Origin: Endoryza sp044226045
GTDB lineage: Bacteria > Bacteroidota > Bacteroidia > Chitinophagales > Chitinophagaceae
DNA: 64,000 nucleotides
NCBI GenBank assembly: GCA_044226045.1
Contig: JBGAHR010000019.1
Coordinates: forward strand, 10,845-74,844
Reading direction: 5' to 3'
Within the stretch, counting starts at the first letter, position 1. Every line of letters begins with the position of its first letter. Below the pieces are notes generated by a model, which worked only from the letters and a program-made list of their open reading frames with translations, had not been told where the DNA came from and searched no databases. The translations under genes were made by a program, and so were the position numbers. This document shows positions 1 to 8,738 of the stretch, one piece after another.

Positions 1-771
1 GTTTAATGAACGCCACCGGATGTTTATTTCCCAGTCAACCATCACTCTTTCGCGGCGTACATCGCGATCATTGAAAAAACGCGCGGGAACATTGTTCGCA
101 CTCCGACCTCCCAATTCTCTCACCAACTGGTCCTGGTAGTCCTGCGGGCGGTAACGGTAATCCGGCGCACTGTTCCAGTTTCCATTGACCCCGGTGAAGA
201 AAATATTATCATCTTCAATGGGGTTCACGACCACATTCACAATACTGGCCTCATAGGCTTCCTTCGTTAACTTCACTACGTCTTTGTAACCCGACATAAA
301 ATAGGCTGCACGGGTAAAATTATGATAGGCCTCCAGGTAGCTTTCCCGTCTTCTGTCGTTCATCAGCCCGAGCCCCCTTGCGTAAAAATCTTCTGCCGCT
401 TCATTTCTCAACTGATCGATTTCTTTCAGATAGCTCTTCGGCTTTACAATCGAGAAACTTCCCGGAGTCGCTTCGAGACTGGTATAGATATGTTGTAATG
501 CATTCAACTCATTCAAGGCCCTGTCCCACTTATTCTCATCATTGCTATTTCTATAAACCTCTACTGCCTCCTCATGACGCTGAACAGCTTTGGGGTAGAG
601 GATTTTCAAATCCTCCGCTGCCTTTTCGCTGGGCTTCTTTCTGTTCAATGCATTGATGGCATCATACAGCGGGCGGTCTTCAGTGAAGTTTGCCTGAAAC
701 CTTCGTGAGGATCCGCAGGAGATCGTGATCAGTGACGGAATCAATAAAAAAAGTAAAACTCTATATTTCAT
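1..771 (-). CDS. lipoprotein of unknown function, partial (C-terminus beyond window)
   Basis: Reading from an ATG at 771 on the minus strand gives an open frame of 257 codons that runs off the left edge without a stop. The N-terminus is a lipoprotein signal: Lys-Tyr-Arg, a hydrophobic stretch, then ITISCGSS with a lipobox Cys at about residue 19, so the product should be lipid-anchored in the envelope. The mature part is charged and helical, with Tyr/Asn-rich segments, and no catalytic motif is visible. I do not recognise the family. It is the most downstream gene of the minus-strand series and is separated from pfkB by about 100 bp. The start is supported by the signal peptide directly after it. 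Confidence 0.75.
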   Translation of the reverse strand, partial: MKYRVLLFLLIPSLITISCGSSRRFQANFTEDRPLYDAINALNRKKPSEKAAEDLKILYPKAVQRHEEAVEVYRNSNDENKWDRALNELNALQHIYTSLEATPGSFSIVKPKSYLKEIDQLRNEAAEDFYARGLGLMNDRRRESYLEAYHNFTRAAYFMSGYKDVVKLTKEAYEASIVNVVVNPIEDDNIFFTGVNGNWNSAPDYRYRPQDYQDQLVRELGGRSANNVPARFFNDRDVRRERVMVDWEINIRWRSLN

Positions 772-875
772 ATGGATTGTCTTTATTTATAGAACGATGA
801 TGACATCGTCCGGGCTGTTATCGTTTTCTTAAGATAGTTGTTTGGACAACTTTTAACAAGTACCGGTTAAACTTT

Positions 876-1802
876 TTACCCCTGACTCATCTGCTTTAGC
901 AGCAGTTGAACGTCTTCTTCCCTAAACAACTGAGTCCCTTCATTCATGGTGGCCGCGGATCCACAGGCTACGCCATATCTCAACGCTTCTTTCAGACTGG
1001 CATTTCTGTGCAGGGCATATACGATTCCGGCAACCATGCTATCACCGGCTCCGACTGTGCTTTTTTTCTCTACTGCCGGTGCTTCCACAAAATATTTCTC
1101 TTCTGCCGTAACCAGCCAGGCTCCTTTGGCACCCATCGAAACAACAACGATTTCTGCGTAACCATTCTCTACTACCTGACGAGCTGCATCGTCTACTTCT
1201 TCTTCTGCCAGCTGATCCCGGTTCAGCATCCGGGTCAACTCGTTCCGGTTTGGTTTGATCAGGTAAGCCCCTTTGTTTTCCATAGCCTGCAATGCATTTC
1301 CGGAGGTGTCCACAATACATTTCGCTCCTACGGACCTGGCTGTTTTGATAATAAGACCATAAAAATGATCCGGTAATCCGGGAGGTAAACTCCCGCTGGC
1401 TATTACATATTGTGGGGCGAACGATCTTATTTCATCTATGAGTGTACGAATGGTTTTTTCTTCGACTGCTTTTCCGGGAAAGGTGAATCTGAACTGGTTA
1501 TTTGTTTCTGTTTCGAGCACGATCCAGTTTTCCCTGGTTTCTACCGCGGTGTCCACCGAACGAAAGTCGATAGCATCTTTGGAAAGAAGGTCGCGAAGCA
1601 TGTTGCCATTATGCCCGCCGGCGGGAAACAGCGCAACAGATTCCATAGATAGTTTTTTCAAAGCCTTGCTCACATTGATTCCACCGCCTCCGGCCTCGTT
1701 TACCACTTCCGAGCATCTTAGTTTGCTTTCTGGTACCAGCTTGTCTACTGCAGAACTTTTGTCGATACAAGGGTTTAGGGTAACAGTGAGAATTGAACTC
1801 AT
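876..1802 (-). CDS. pfkB: PfkB-type 6-phosphofructokinase / 1-phosphofructokinase family hexose kinase
   Basis: A 308-residue ribokinase-superfamily sugar kinase that transfers phosphate from ATP to a phosphorylated hexose in the cytoplasm. The substrate-binding signature GGGGINV lies near residue 38, the SGSLPPG segment near 136, and the C-terminal signature TVGAGDSMVAG, containing the catalytic Asp, near 250. The KLRC segment, the GSAATMNEGT tail and the length match Escherichia coli PfkB (309 aa) closely, so fructose-6-phosphate is the likeliest substrate. Fructose-1-phosphate or tagatose-6-phosphate kinase activity cannot be excluded from sequence. The start codon overlaps the stop of the upstream DsbA-like gene by 4 bp (ATGA), which indicates translational coupling. 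Confidence 0.9.
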   Translation of the reverse strand: MSSILTVTLNPCIDKSSAVDKLVPESKLRCSEVVNEAGGGGINVSKALKKLSMESVALFPAGGHNGNMLRDLLSKDAIDFRSVDTAVETRENWIVLETETNNQFRFTFPGKAVEEKTIRTLIDEIRSFAPQYVIASGSLPPGLPDHFYGLIIKTARSVGAKCIVDTSGNALQAMENKGAYLIKPNRNELTRMLNRDQLAEEEVDDAARQVVENGYAEIVVVSMGAKGAWLVTAEEKYFVEAPAVEKKSTVGAGDSMVAGIVYALHRNASLKEALRYGVACGSAATMNEGTQLFREEDVQLLLKQMSQG

Positions 1803-2452
1803 GACGGGATGTTTTTTGTTTCGGCTAATACAGCTTCAATTCTTTCTTTCATTTGATCGTAAGGAGTAAAGCCATTAGCCAATAAGTAGAATTTTGAATC
1901 GCTGACCTGCATAAATACTGCCGGAAATCCTGTTACGCGCAGCTGTTTGCAAAGACTGAATTCATAATAAGCCTTTTCCTTATACTCTTCGCTGTGTAAT
2001 TTTTGATAAAACTCTTCGGATGGTATCCGGTATCTCTCCAATAGATGACGATAGGTTTCATCATCGCATAAATCTCGACCCTCATAAAGGTGGGCATATT
2101 GCAGGTCGGCGGCAAATTCTACCTGTTTTTCCGGATAAAAATCCTTGAAAACGCAGAGCGCTATCGCCGGTTTTTCTGAAGAAGGGTACCAGTCGCTATC
2201 CTCCGCGTGAAAAAAATGCCATAGATAATCTTCTCCAAATTTGACGCCGGTTAGTTCTTCTACTCTTTTGTAGTGAGACTTTACAACATCAGCCATTGCA
2301 CTCACATGCCGCGGCGGATCGGGAAGTATCATTCCTCCACTGAGAACCTCGAAATTCAGCTGTGATTTGTATTTGGAGAATATTTTTCGGATGACCGGAC
2401 TGAAACCGTAGCACCAGCCGCAATAGGCATCATAACAATAGATCAATGTCAT
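1799..2452 (-). CDS. DsbA family thioredoxin-fold protein
   Basis: A 217-residue thioredoxin-fold protein with a CGWC redox motif at about residues 11-14, immediately after the first beta strand (YCYDAYCGWCYG). A long helical insertion follows, then VTGFPAVFM, which contains the cis-Pro loop near residue 178. There is no signal peptide, so it is probably cytoplasmic, like the DsbA-like/FrnE group and the SpxH-type adaptors, rather than a periplasmic oxidase. It is the first gene of a two-gene unit with pfkB. A perfect minus-strand TACCTTTG element ends 4 bp before the ATG, so the mRNA should have almost no leader. Its partner is unknown. Confidence 0.85.
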   Translation of the reverse strand: MTLIYCYDAYCGWCYGFSPVIRKIFSKYKSQLNFEVLSGGMILPDPPRHVSAMADVVKSHYKRVEELTGVKFGEDYLWHFFHAEDSDWYPSSEKPAIALCVFKDFYPEKQVEFAADLQYAHLYEGRDLCDDETYRHLLERYRIPSEEFYQKLHSEEYKEKAYYEFSLCKQLRVTGFPAVFMQVSDSKFYLLANGFTPYDQMKERIEAVLAETKNIPS

Positions 2453-2456
2453 TGCG

Positions 2457-2464
2457 CAAAGGTA
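2457..2464 (-). promoter_or_regulatory. Bacteroidota -7 promoter element (TACCTTTG) for dsbA-like/pfkB
   Basis: The minus strand reads TACCTTTG, an exact match to the Bacteroidota sigma -7 consensus TAnnTTTG. The ATG follows after four bases (CGCA), implying a leaderless or near-leaderless mRNA. No clear -33 TTG was seen. Confidence 0.6.
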
Positions 2465-2503
2465 GAACGGAAGCCCTGATATAGGAACAGGATGCAGGGA
2501 TAT

Positions 2504-2536
2504 AAAAAAACTGGCCAGTGATCAGTCACCAGCCAG
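2504..2536 (-). terminator. rho-independent terminator after the N/R/G-rich exported protein gene
   Basis: On the minus strand an imperfect stem (CTGGCTGGTGA paired with TCACTGGCCAG, loop CTGA) is followed by seven T residues. It lies 35 bp after the stop of the gene ending at 2571 and before the dsbA-like promoter. Confidence 0.65.
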
Positions 2537-2570
2537 CTATTCAAAGGTTCAAAGGTTTTCACCGAAGGAA

Positions 2571-4898
2571 CTATCCTCCTCTTCGGCCAGAATGATTGCC
2601 ACGGCCTTCATTACCACCCTGGCTGCGTCCTCCTCCGCCAGGAGCAGCATTTTCGCGGTGCTGGGATTGACGTCCGCCGCCACCGCCTCCGCCAAATACC
2701 CGGCCTCTGTCAGAGGATTCATTCTGTCTTACGCGGCGATCAGGTTGAACGTTGCCTCCCCGATTATTCCAGCCGCCGCCGGGCTGCCTGTTTTCCGGTT
2801 GTGGGTTGTATTGTCTTTGCGGGCGATCTGCATTCTCTCTGCCCCTGAAAATATCGGTTCTGTTTCCGTTGTTGTTCCGGTTGTCTGTATTTCCCGGGGT
2901 TCTGTTGTATTCGCGATTTCTATTATTGTTGTTATAACCTCCGTTATCATTTCCCCGGCGGTTATTGTTATCGTTTCTGAAAATATCGCGGTTACCGTTC
3001 TCGTTCCGATTATTATATCTTTCGTTGCCTCTGTAGTTTCCGTTGTTGTTGCGATTATAGTTGTTTCTCGCATAATCGGGTCTGCGGTTATTGTCATAAC
3101 GATTCACATCCCGGGTGCTGATTCCTCTTCTATTGTTGTAGATGTTTGTATTGTTGATGATATAGTTGTTTCTAACGTAGTAATTGTTCCCCCGTCCTCC
3201 ATAACCATAGCGGGGTCCGCCGTAATAGTTCCTGTAGCAGTAGTTAGGACGGTAAGCGGTGGGCCCCCACCAGCCACAACGACTGTAACCCCACCAGCCA
3301 CTTCCAATTCCTATGTTCAACCAACCTACATTGATGTTGACACCGAATCCCCAGCCATACCAACGGGAATAACGCATGTTATAACCCCAGGTGCAGGGTC
3401 TCGGAAAATAATAGTGGCGATACCAGGGACGATAATAATAACCGGTACCGAAAACCACCGTTGGTCCGTATATAAAGGTGTTCAGATAACCCGGTGTATA
3501 GCCCATGTATACATAATCGGGATACACGTCATAGATGTACACATATTTAACATGGTAAACCGGGTAACGGGGTGGGATCAACACCACTTCGTAGGGTCTT
3601 TCCACCGATACTACCCAGGGGCCCCTGGCTGAATAAGATTCAAACCATACCCCGTTGTCAACCGCATAATACCTGTTGCGGTAGCGGATTACGGAGTAAG
3701 GACTATTGGTTGCATATTGTAGATGTGTACCGTCTATGGATTCAAACATCGGGTCTCCATCGTAAATCACATCGAGGTTCGTGTTGTTTCTGTCTACTTT
3801 TGCGGTTTGAGGAACCTGTGCATCCTGTACGGCATCTCTGGCTTCCTCTGTTCCGGCTACACTTGCCAGCACATCTGCTTTGTCTGAATTCGAAGGAATG
3901 CGGGCGAAGTCGGCAGGCAACTGATCGGCGCCTACATATTCCCATCTTCCGCTGAGTGTTTTTGATTTATACCATCTTCCCGATAAAAGAACGTAATAGG
4001 TCTGAGAATTTACATCCATGAAAATGTCATCATCGGTATTCTTTACATATAACAAATTGGTACCCTGAACCGCTGAAAATTTTGCTTCTCCATCTGTCTG
4101 GAGCAGTTCGGCAGGCTCTGTAGATACAATGATATTTGAAATTGTATAGTCTTTTGTTTCCTGCTCTGTGTCGCTGTTTTTGTAGGCAGCGGTGATGGCG
4201 GATTCAATAGAGGTCAGATTAGCCGGTGCCTGGGCGACAAATTTATAAGGGCCGGTAGCGGCTGTAGCACTGTACCAGTGTTTTCCTCCATATAAATAGT
4301 AAAGACCGTCTTTGTTTTTGATAATAGTAAAGGGAGAATTGACGACTGTTTCCACTCCCCAATCTGCGTTTTGCTGGAGCTTGGGTGCGCCATCAATTGA
4401 AACCAGTATGGATGGCTGATTGGCATACAGCACTTTTGGAGGAGTATTGTTGATATTCTTTGCCAGGTTTGTCTGCTGTTCCGTAACAGATAGGTTATTT
4501 TTCAATTGATCGTCGGTAAAGCTGAGATTCCAGGAAGGGATTACCCGTTCCAATGTTTCCTGGATGCCGGCAATATCATCCTGCATATTTTCTCCGGGCA
4601 ATTTCACGGTGGTGATATCGACAGACTGTACCGATCTGGATGATCCTTCACCGGAAAGACTGGCGGTTAGCCATAGAACACCGAATACCGGGTCTGACTG
4701 ACCTGCAGGTATCACGGAAAAAGCCGCACGAGCCTTTAGCGTATTGCCCGTGTAGGATTCGGTTTCCCACTCATACATTTTGATAGAGGATCCGGAAGAA
4801 GTGTTAGCCGTTTTAGGCCAGGCGTTATTTGATTGGGCGGAGCTGGTCATAAAAATGCCCTCCGCCAGGAGAAGAGATAGTGTAAAAAGAAATTTCAT
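2571..4898 (-). CDS. exported protein with three WY repeats and an N/R/G-rich tail
   Basis: A 775-residue protein with an N-terminal signal peptide (cut near Ala-Gln, residue 22). About residues 155-435 hold three diverged repeats of the pattern 'IDG..L.YA......I....YY...G.W(Y/F).S....GPW..V', each about 65-80 residues. These resemble small beta domains called carbohydrate-binding family V/XII in related genomes, although that link is from memory and weak. A Tyr/Trp/Gly-rich segment (about 440-560) follows, then an Asn/Arg-rich low-complexity region (about 570-700) and a Gly/Arg tail. No catalytic motif or T9SS sorting domain is visible. A surface or periplasmic structural role is possible but unproven. 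The gene is monocistronic, with its own terminator downstream. Confidence 0.75.
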   Translation of the reverse strand: MKFLFTLSLLLAEGIFMTSSAQSNNAWPKTANTSSGSSIKMYEWETESYTGNTLKARAAFSVIPAGQSDPVFGVLWLTASLSGEGSSRSVQSVDITTVKLPGENMQDDIAGIQETLERVIPSWNLSFTDDQLKNNLSVTEQQTNLAKNINNTPPKVLYANQPSILVSIDGAPKLQQNADWGVETVVNSPFTIIKNKDGLYYLYGGKHWYSATAATGPYKFVAQAPANLTSIESAITAAYKNSDTEQETKDYTISNIIVSTEPAELLQTDGEAKFSAVQGTNLLYVKNTDDDIFMDVNSQTYYVLLSGRWYKSKTLSGRWEYVGADQLPADFARIPSNSDKADVLASVAGTEEARDAVQDAQVPQTAKVDRNNTNLDVIYDGDPMFESIDGTHLQYATNSPYSVIRYRNRYYAVDNGVWFESYSARGPWVVSVERPYEVVLIPPRYPVYHVKYVYIYDVYPDYVYMGYTPGYLNTFIYGPTVVFGTGYYYRPWYRHYYFPRPCTWGYNMRYSRWYGWGFGVNINVGWLNIGIGSGWWGYSRCGWWGPTAYRPNYCYRNYYGGPRYGYGGRGNNYYVRNNYIINNTNIYNNRRGISTRDVNRYDNNRRPDYARNNYNRNNNGNYRGNERYNNRNENGNRDIFRNDNNNRRGNDNGGYNNNNRNREYNRTPGNTDNRNNNGNRTDIFRGRENADRPQRQYNPQPENRQPGGGWNNRGGNVQPDRRVRQNESSDRGRVFGGGGGGGRQSQHRENAAPGGGGRSQGGNEGRGNHSGRRGG

Positions 4899-5111
4899 AT
4901 ACCCTTATTTAGGTTTTATTGTAAGCGCTCTTTCACCATACTAAAGTAGGAAATCAGACTTCCCGGGTTGATTTAGGTTTGATAAAGTTTTGTCAACGAA
5001 TTGTGAAGGTTTTTAGGGACTAATAGACTTGTTGATAACCTATTAACAATAAAAATCCATTTCCATTTTTTGACAATGAAAACAAAAACTGAACGAATGA
5101 TTGAAGATTGT

Positions 5112-5870
5112 TCAGCTTTTTACTTCTTCAAACTTTTCTTCGTAATCGGCACGGATGGTCCCCATCCATCTGTCCCAGAAAAGAAAATACAGACCGTAGT
5201 TCCCTTTGAAGTACTGATGGTGCTGGTTGTGATTGACAGAAGTATTGATCCATCTGCCCAACCAGTGCCGGCTGAAATTTCGTGGATAAAGCTCCCAGCC
5301 GAGATGACCGTATATATTATAGACGATCATAAAGAGGAAAAAGAACGACAGGTGGTAAAGAGTTATCGGGATGGTATATAGAAAAATCACCACAATACCC
5401 ACTTCCACGATGGCTTCGAGCGGATGAAAGGCATAGGCCGCCCAAGGCGAGGGGTTTGTGGACCGATGATGTACCAGGTGAAAGAATTTGAAAATTTTCG
5501 GGTGATGCATCAGTCGGTGTGTCCAGTAGAAATAAGTATCATGCAAGAACAGCATCAGCAGAAAGGCAAATCCAAAATAGAACCAGCCATATTGTGCCGG
5601 ATCGGTGTAGTAGAGGGTGTGAACCCGAACAGCTTCATTTTTGATAAAAAATACCGGAACAAATGCGAATATGAGGATCGACAAAATGGAATAGCCAATT
5701 TCACGCAGGTAGTCTTTCCCTTTTGGAAAACGTTTCTGGATCTTCCTGCTGGCCAGTATTTTTCTTAATAGTACATAGTACAGGACAAAGAGAAGCCCGG
5801 CCAGTGCAAAATAGCGATCGGCTATATTCCGTATTATTTTATAGTAATATGACCAATCGATCTCAGGCAT
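5112..5870 (-). CDS. sterol desaturase / fatty acid hydroxylase superfamily membrane protein
   Basis: A 252-residue integral membrane protein with hydrophobic segments near residues 15-35, 55-75, 95-115 and 160-185. It carries the di-iron histidine boxes of the fatty acid hydroxylase superfamily: HDTYFYWTHRLMHH, HLVHHRS and, near the C-terminus, NHNQHHQYF. Members insert hydroxyl groups or double bonds into lipids or sterol-like substrates using O2; the substrate here cannot be read. It lies 34 bp downstream of the sensor kinase gene on the same strand, so the two probably share a transcript. A second, clearly different member is encoded at 35093-35911. Confidence 0.88.
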   Translation of the reverse strand: MPEIDWSYYYKIIRNIADRYFALAGLLFVLYYVLLRKILASRKIQKRFPKGKDYLREIGYSILSILIFAFVPVFFIKNEAVRVHTLYYTDPAQYGWFYFGFAFLLMLFLHDTYFYWTHRLMHHPKIFKFFHLVHHRSTNPSPWAAYAFHPLEAIVEVGIVVIFLYTIPITLYHLSFFFLFMIVYNIYGHLGWELYPRNFSRHWLGRWINTSVNHNQHHQYFKGNYGLYFLFWDRWMGTIRADYEEKFEEVKS

Positions 5871-5904
5871 TGAAAAAGCGGTGTAAGGCGAAAATGGAGA
5901 TAGA

Positions 5905-8610
5905 CTAATTCCGAACCTTGTATAAAGGTATGGCGATTTTCAGTATACAACCATTTCCCGGGCTGGTGATTACATCCGTTTTTCCTCCATAGTATTCTAC
6001 CCGGTTGAAGATGTTCGTGAGTCCCAGCCCTTTTCGAACCTGGCCAACATCGAACCCCTTTCCATTGTCTTTCACCGAGGCTTCTACCATGCTGGAATTT
6101 GACTTTAGCCCAATTTCAATAATACTCGCGCCGGAATGCCGGCGGATATTCATCAATTGTTCCTGTATGATTCTGAAAATGGTCAGTTGAAGATCAGGAT
6201 CCAAAGCGATGGTTTCATCCCAATCTCTGGTATTTAGGGTGATACTGTACTGATGGGTATGATTGATTTTTTCCGCAAAACCGGATATCGCCAATGGCAG
6301 ACCGATCAATTCGAGTGTAGAAGAATTCAAGTATTGACTGATATCCCGGATCTCATTTATGGTATTTTCGATATTCTCTTCTACCTCCTTTAAAAGAGAA
6401 ACAGAGTTGGCCGGATTTTCTATGGCAATATTCAACAGTAGTTTGCAGGACGATAATACCTGGTTTACATTTTCGTGAAGCTCATTCGAAATTTCCTGTC
6501 TTTCTTTTTCCTGTGCTTCGATAACTGCTTTCAGGATTTCCCTTTTTCTTTCGAATTGCTGGTCATAAATCTGCTGTTGCAGTTGTTTTTCCAGGGTAAT
6601 ATCTTCTATGATGCCTGTGTAAACACTGGAACCATCTTCCGTATAATAGGAAAATGAAGAAGAAGCGGTATGCCATTTTATCTTCCCGTCGCCACTGATT
6701 AAACGGCCTTTAAAATAAAAGGGTTCATTTGTTTTTTGTGAATATTCTAATCTTCTGATGAGGTCGGGAAGATCATCCGGATGAATATGATGGGGAGCTT
6801 CTGCGAATTTTTGGGCGGTGATGCCGAACAATTTTTCAATTACCGGACTCAGGAACTTAAACCCATGTGTACCATCCCTCCTGAACACATATTCATACAC
6901 CGCACCTGGAATATTTTCTGATAGTGACCGAAACTGTTGCTCACTTTTCTGAAGCGCAATCTCGGCGAATTTTCTTTTCGTCACGTTTCTGCAGGTGATG
7001 CAAAGCGCGTTGATTTTGTCGTTGTCGTGAACCGGTTTAAAGGTGAAATCAAGCCAGATCGTTCCTTCTGACGTATTATATGACTTTTCCAGTTCAAAGA
7101 TTTCTCCCTCAAAACAGCGTAGCAGCAAGCTTGTTAATGGAATTTCCGGATCCGCCGGAAGGGCATCGATAATTGAATCACCCGTTGAAAAGTCGCGACC
7201 CGACAACAACTTTAGTATTTTTTTACCGGATTCGTTGATGGTATAAATAATGAATTCTTTATTGATCAGGTAGAATCCTTCGTAAGCCGCGCTCAGGATG
7301 GCTTTTTTATTGTGGAGTGCTTCGGCAAGGCTTTCAGTGGCCAACTTTAGTATTTTTTTACCGGATTCGTTGATGGTATAAATAATGAATTCTTTATTGA
7401 TCAGGTAGAATCCTTCGTAAGCCGCGCTCAGGATGGCTTTTTTATTGTGGAGTGCTTCGGCAAGGCTTTCAGTGGCTGTTTTCTGCCGGGTGATATCTGT
7501 AAAAGTTGTGGCTATGGCAATCATTCTGCCTTCTTCACTGATTACCGGCTGAGAATTGATCAGTATCCAGGTAAGTTCTCCTCCCGGTTTGTGAACACCC
7601 ATTACAACATTATTTTGCGGCAGACCTGTTTGTATGGTTTTCATGGCAGGGTGTGTTTCTCCCGGAAAAACACTTCCATCGGCATGAATGGATCGCCATC
7701 CGGGATCTAACGAATCCCGCCCGGACATTTGTGCTGCCGTGAGACCCAGTATTTTTTCTGCTGCCCGGTTGCATTCAAGAATCTCGCCATTCAGATTTTG
7801 AACGACTACTCCTTCGTGTAAAGCATCGAGGAAAAGACTATTCTGCCTTCGCAGCTCCACAATTGCCCGGCCAGCCTCTCTTTCTTTTGTAATATCTCTG
7901 TTGACGGCTACATAACCGATCGTGTCTCCCGAATCGGTTGATCGGATAGAAGATACTATCGCCTGAAGATAGACTTCTCTACCATCATGTCGGGTGAATA
8001 TCACATCGCCTTTCCAGATACCCCGATCTCGAACGGTCTGCCTGGCCTCTTCACTGGAGCTGCGCACATATTGATATTTAAGAAAAGAAGAATCCTTGCC
8101 AATAGCGTCCGATGCACTGACTCCATAAATCCTCTCAGCCGCTTTGTTCCAGGACGTTATGCGAAAGTCGAGGTTTGATGAGATTACAGCATCCGATATA
8201 TTTTCGATAATTCCCGATTGATGAGAAAGCTGCTGTTCTGTAAGCCGGATAGAACTGATTTTGGTGCCGGTAAAGCGGATCATCAGGGAAATCTGATCCT
8301 GTCCCGGCTCCGCTACAGCCTCCCATCGGAAGTATTGAACAGATCGGTCGGGCAATTGCCTACTTAATTCAAAAGAATGTGAGTCTTCCGGCTTTTGCAT
8401 GCATGCTTTTGCAGCCTGCATAAAAAGATTGGTAAGGCCCTTGTCTGAAGCATTGGCCGGAAAATCACTCAACCGGTGGGGCCATGTCCCAAAATCACGT
8501 AGATACAAATCGTTTGAGTATCGGATTATGAAGTTTTCATCCGTCACGAAACAATAGAATTCACTCGAATTCATCAAAGGAGTAAGGTAAACCAATCTGT
8601 TTTCAACCAT
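5905..8610 (-). CDS. multi-PAS sensor histidine kinase (NarX/DesK type) with duplicated segment
   Basis: A 901-residue, apparently soluble sensor kinase with no convincing membrane span. It has about five PAS/PAC modules in series; 'ITSWNKAAERIYG', 'ILECNRAAEKILGL' and 'YTGIIEDITLEKQ' mark three of them. The dimerisation/phosphoacceptor helix reads ERQEISNELHENVNQ (near residue 700), the HisKA_3-type layout with His in ELHE. The ATPase domain keeps DNGKGFD and GLGLTNI near the C-terminus. Residues about 379-468 are two identical 45-residue copies encoded by an exact 135-bp tandem duplication, so one PAS start is repeated. No response regulator lies nearby, so its partner is elsewhere. Confidence 0.9.
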   Translation of the reverse strand: MVENRLVYLTPLMNSSEFYCFVTDENFIIRYSNDLYLRDFGTWPHRLSDFPANASDKGLTNLFMQAAKACMQKPEDSHSFELSRQLPDRSVQYFRWEAVAEPGQDQISLMIRFTGTKISSIRLTEQQLSHQSGIIENISDAVISSNLDFRITSWNKAAERIYGVSASDAIGKDSSFLKYQYVRSSSEEARQTVRDRGIWKGDVIFTRHDGREVYLQAIVSSIRSTDSGDTIGYVAVNRDITKEREAGRAIVELRRQNSLFLDALHEGVVVQNLNGEILECNRAAEKILGLTAAQMSGRDSLDPGWRSIHADGSVFPGETHPAMKTIQTGLPQNNVVMGVHKPGGELTWILINSQPVISEEGRMIAIATTFTDITRQKTATESLAEALHNKKAILSAAYEGFYLINKEFIIYTINESGKKILKLATESLAEALHNKKAILSAAYEGFYLINKEFIIYTINESGKKILKLLSGRDFSTGDSIIDALPADPEIPLTSLLLRCFEGEIFELEKSYNTSEGTIWLDFTFKPVHDNDKINALCITCRNVTKRKFAEIALQKSEQQFRSLSENIPGAVYEYVFRRDGTHGFKFLSPVIEKLFGITAQKFAEAPHHIHPDDLPDLIRRLEYSQKTNEPFYFKGRLISGDGKIKWHTASSSFSYYTEDGSSVYTGIIEDITLEKQLQQQIYDQQFERKREILKAVIEAQEKERQEISNELHENVNQVLSSCKLLLNIAIENPANSVSLLKEVEENIENTINEIRDISQYLNSSTLELIGLPLAISGFAEKINHTHQYSITLNTRDWDETIALDPDLQLTIFRIIQEQLMNIRRHSGASIIEIGLKSNSSMVEASVKDNGKGFDVGQVRKGLGLTNIFNRVEYYGGKTDVITSPGNGCILKIAIPLYKVRN
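7207..7476 (-). repeat. exact 135-bp tandem duplication inside the histidine kinase gene
   Basis: Positions 7207-7341 and 7342-7476 are identical base for base. The unit is 45 codons, so the frame is kept and the protein repeats ATESLAEALHN...KKILKL. It covers the linker helix and the first half of a PAS domain. The absence of any mismatch shows either a very recent event or an assembly artefact. Confidence 0.97.
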
Positions 8611-8687
8611 AACCGCACGCTTGACTACTAAAATAGTAAAGTGTACCAGTTTATAGATGACTAAACTCAGTTAAGTCAATATAATTT

Positions 8688-8710
8688 TTCAATTACACAG
8701 TGTAATTGAA
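8688..8710. promoter_or_regulatory. 23-bp palindrome upstream of the sensor kinase gene
   Basis: TTCAATTACA and TGTAATTGAA are perfect 10-bp inverted arms around a CAG spacer. The site lies 78-100 bp before the kinase start and 28 bp after the preceding minus-strand gene. No T-tract follows on either strand, so a protein-binding operator fits better than a terminator. Confidence 0.5.
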
Positions 8711-8738
8711 CAACTACAGGGGAAGATGCTTTAAAGAG

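Noticed and set aside
2592..3632. 346-codon plus-strand frame opposite the N/R/G-rich exported protein
   Set aside because: It is a shadow of the Asn/Arg/Gly codon bias (Ile/Val-rich translation). The minus-strand gene has a signal peptide and recognisable repeats.
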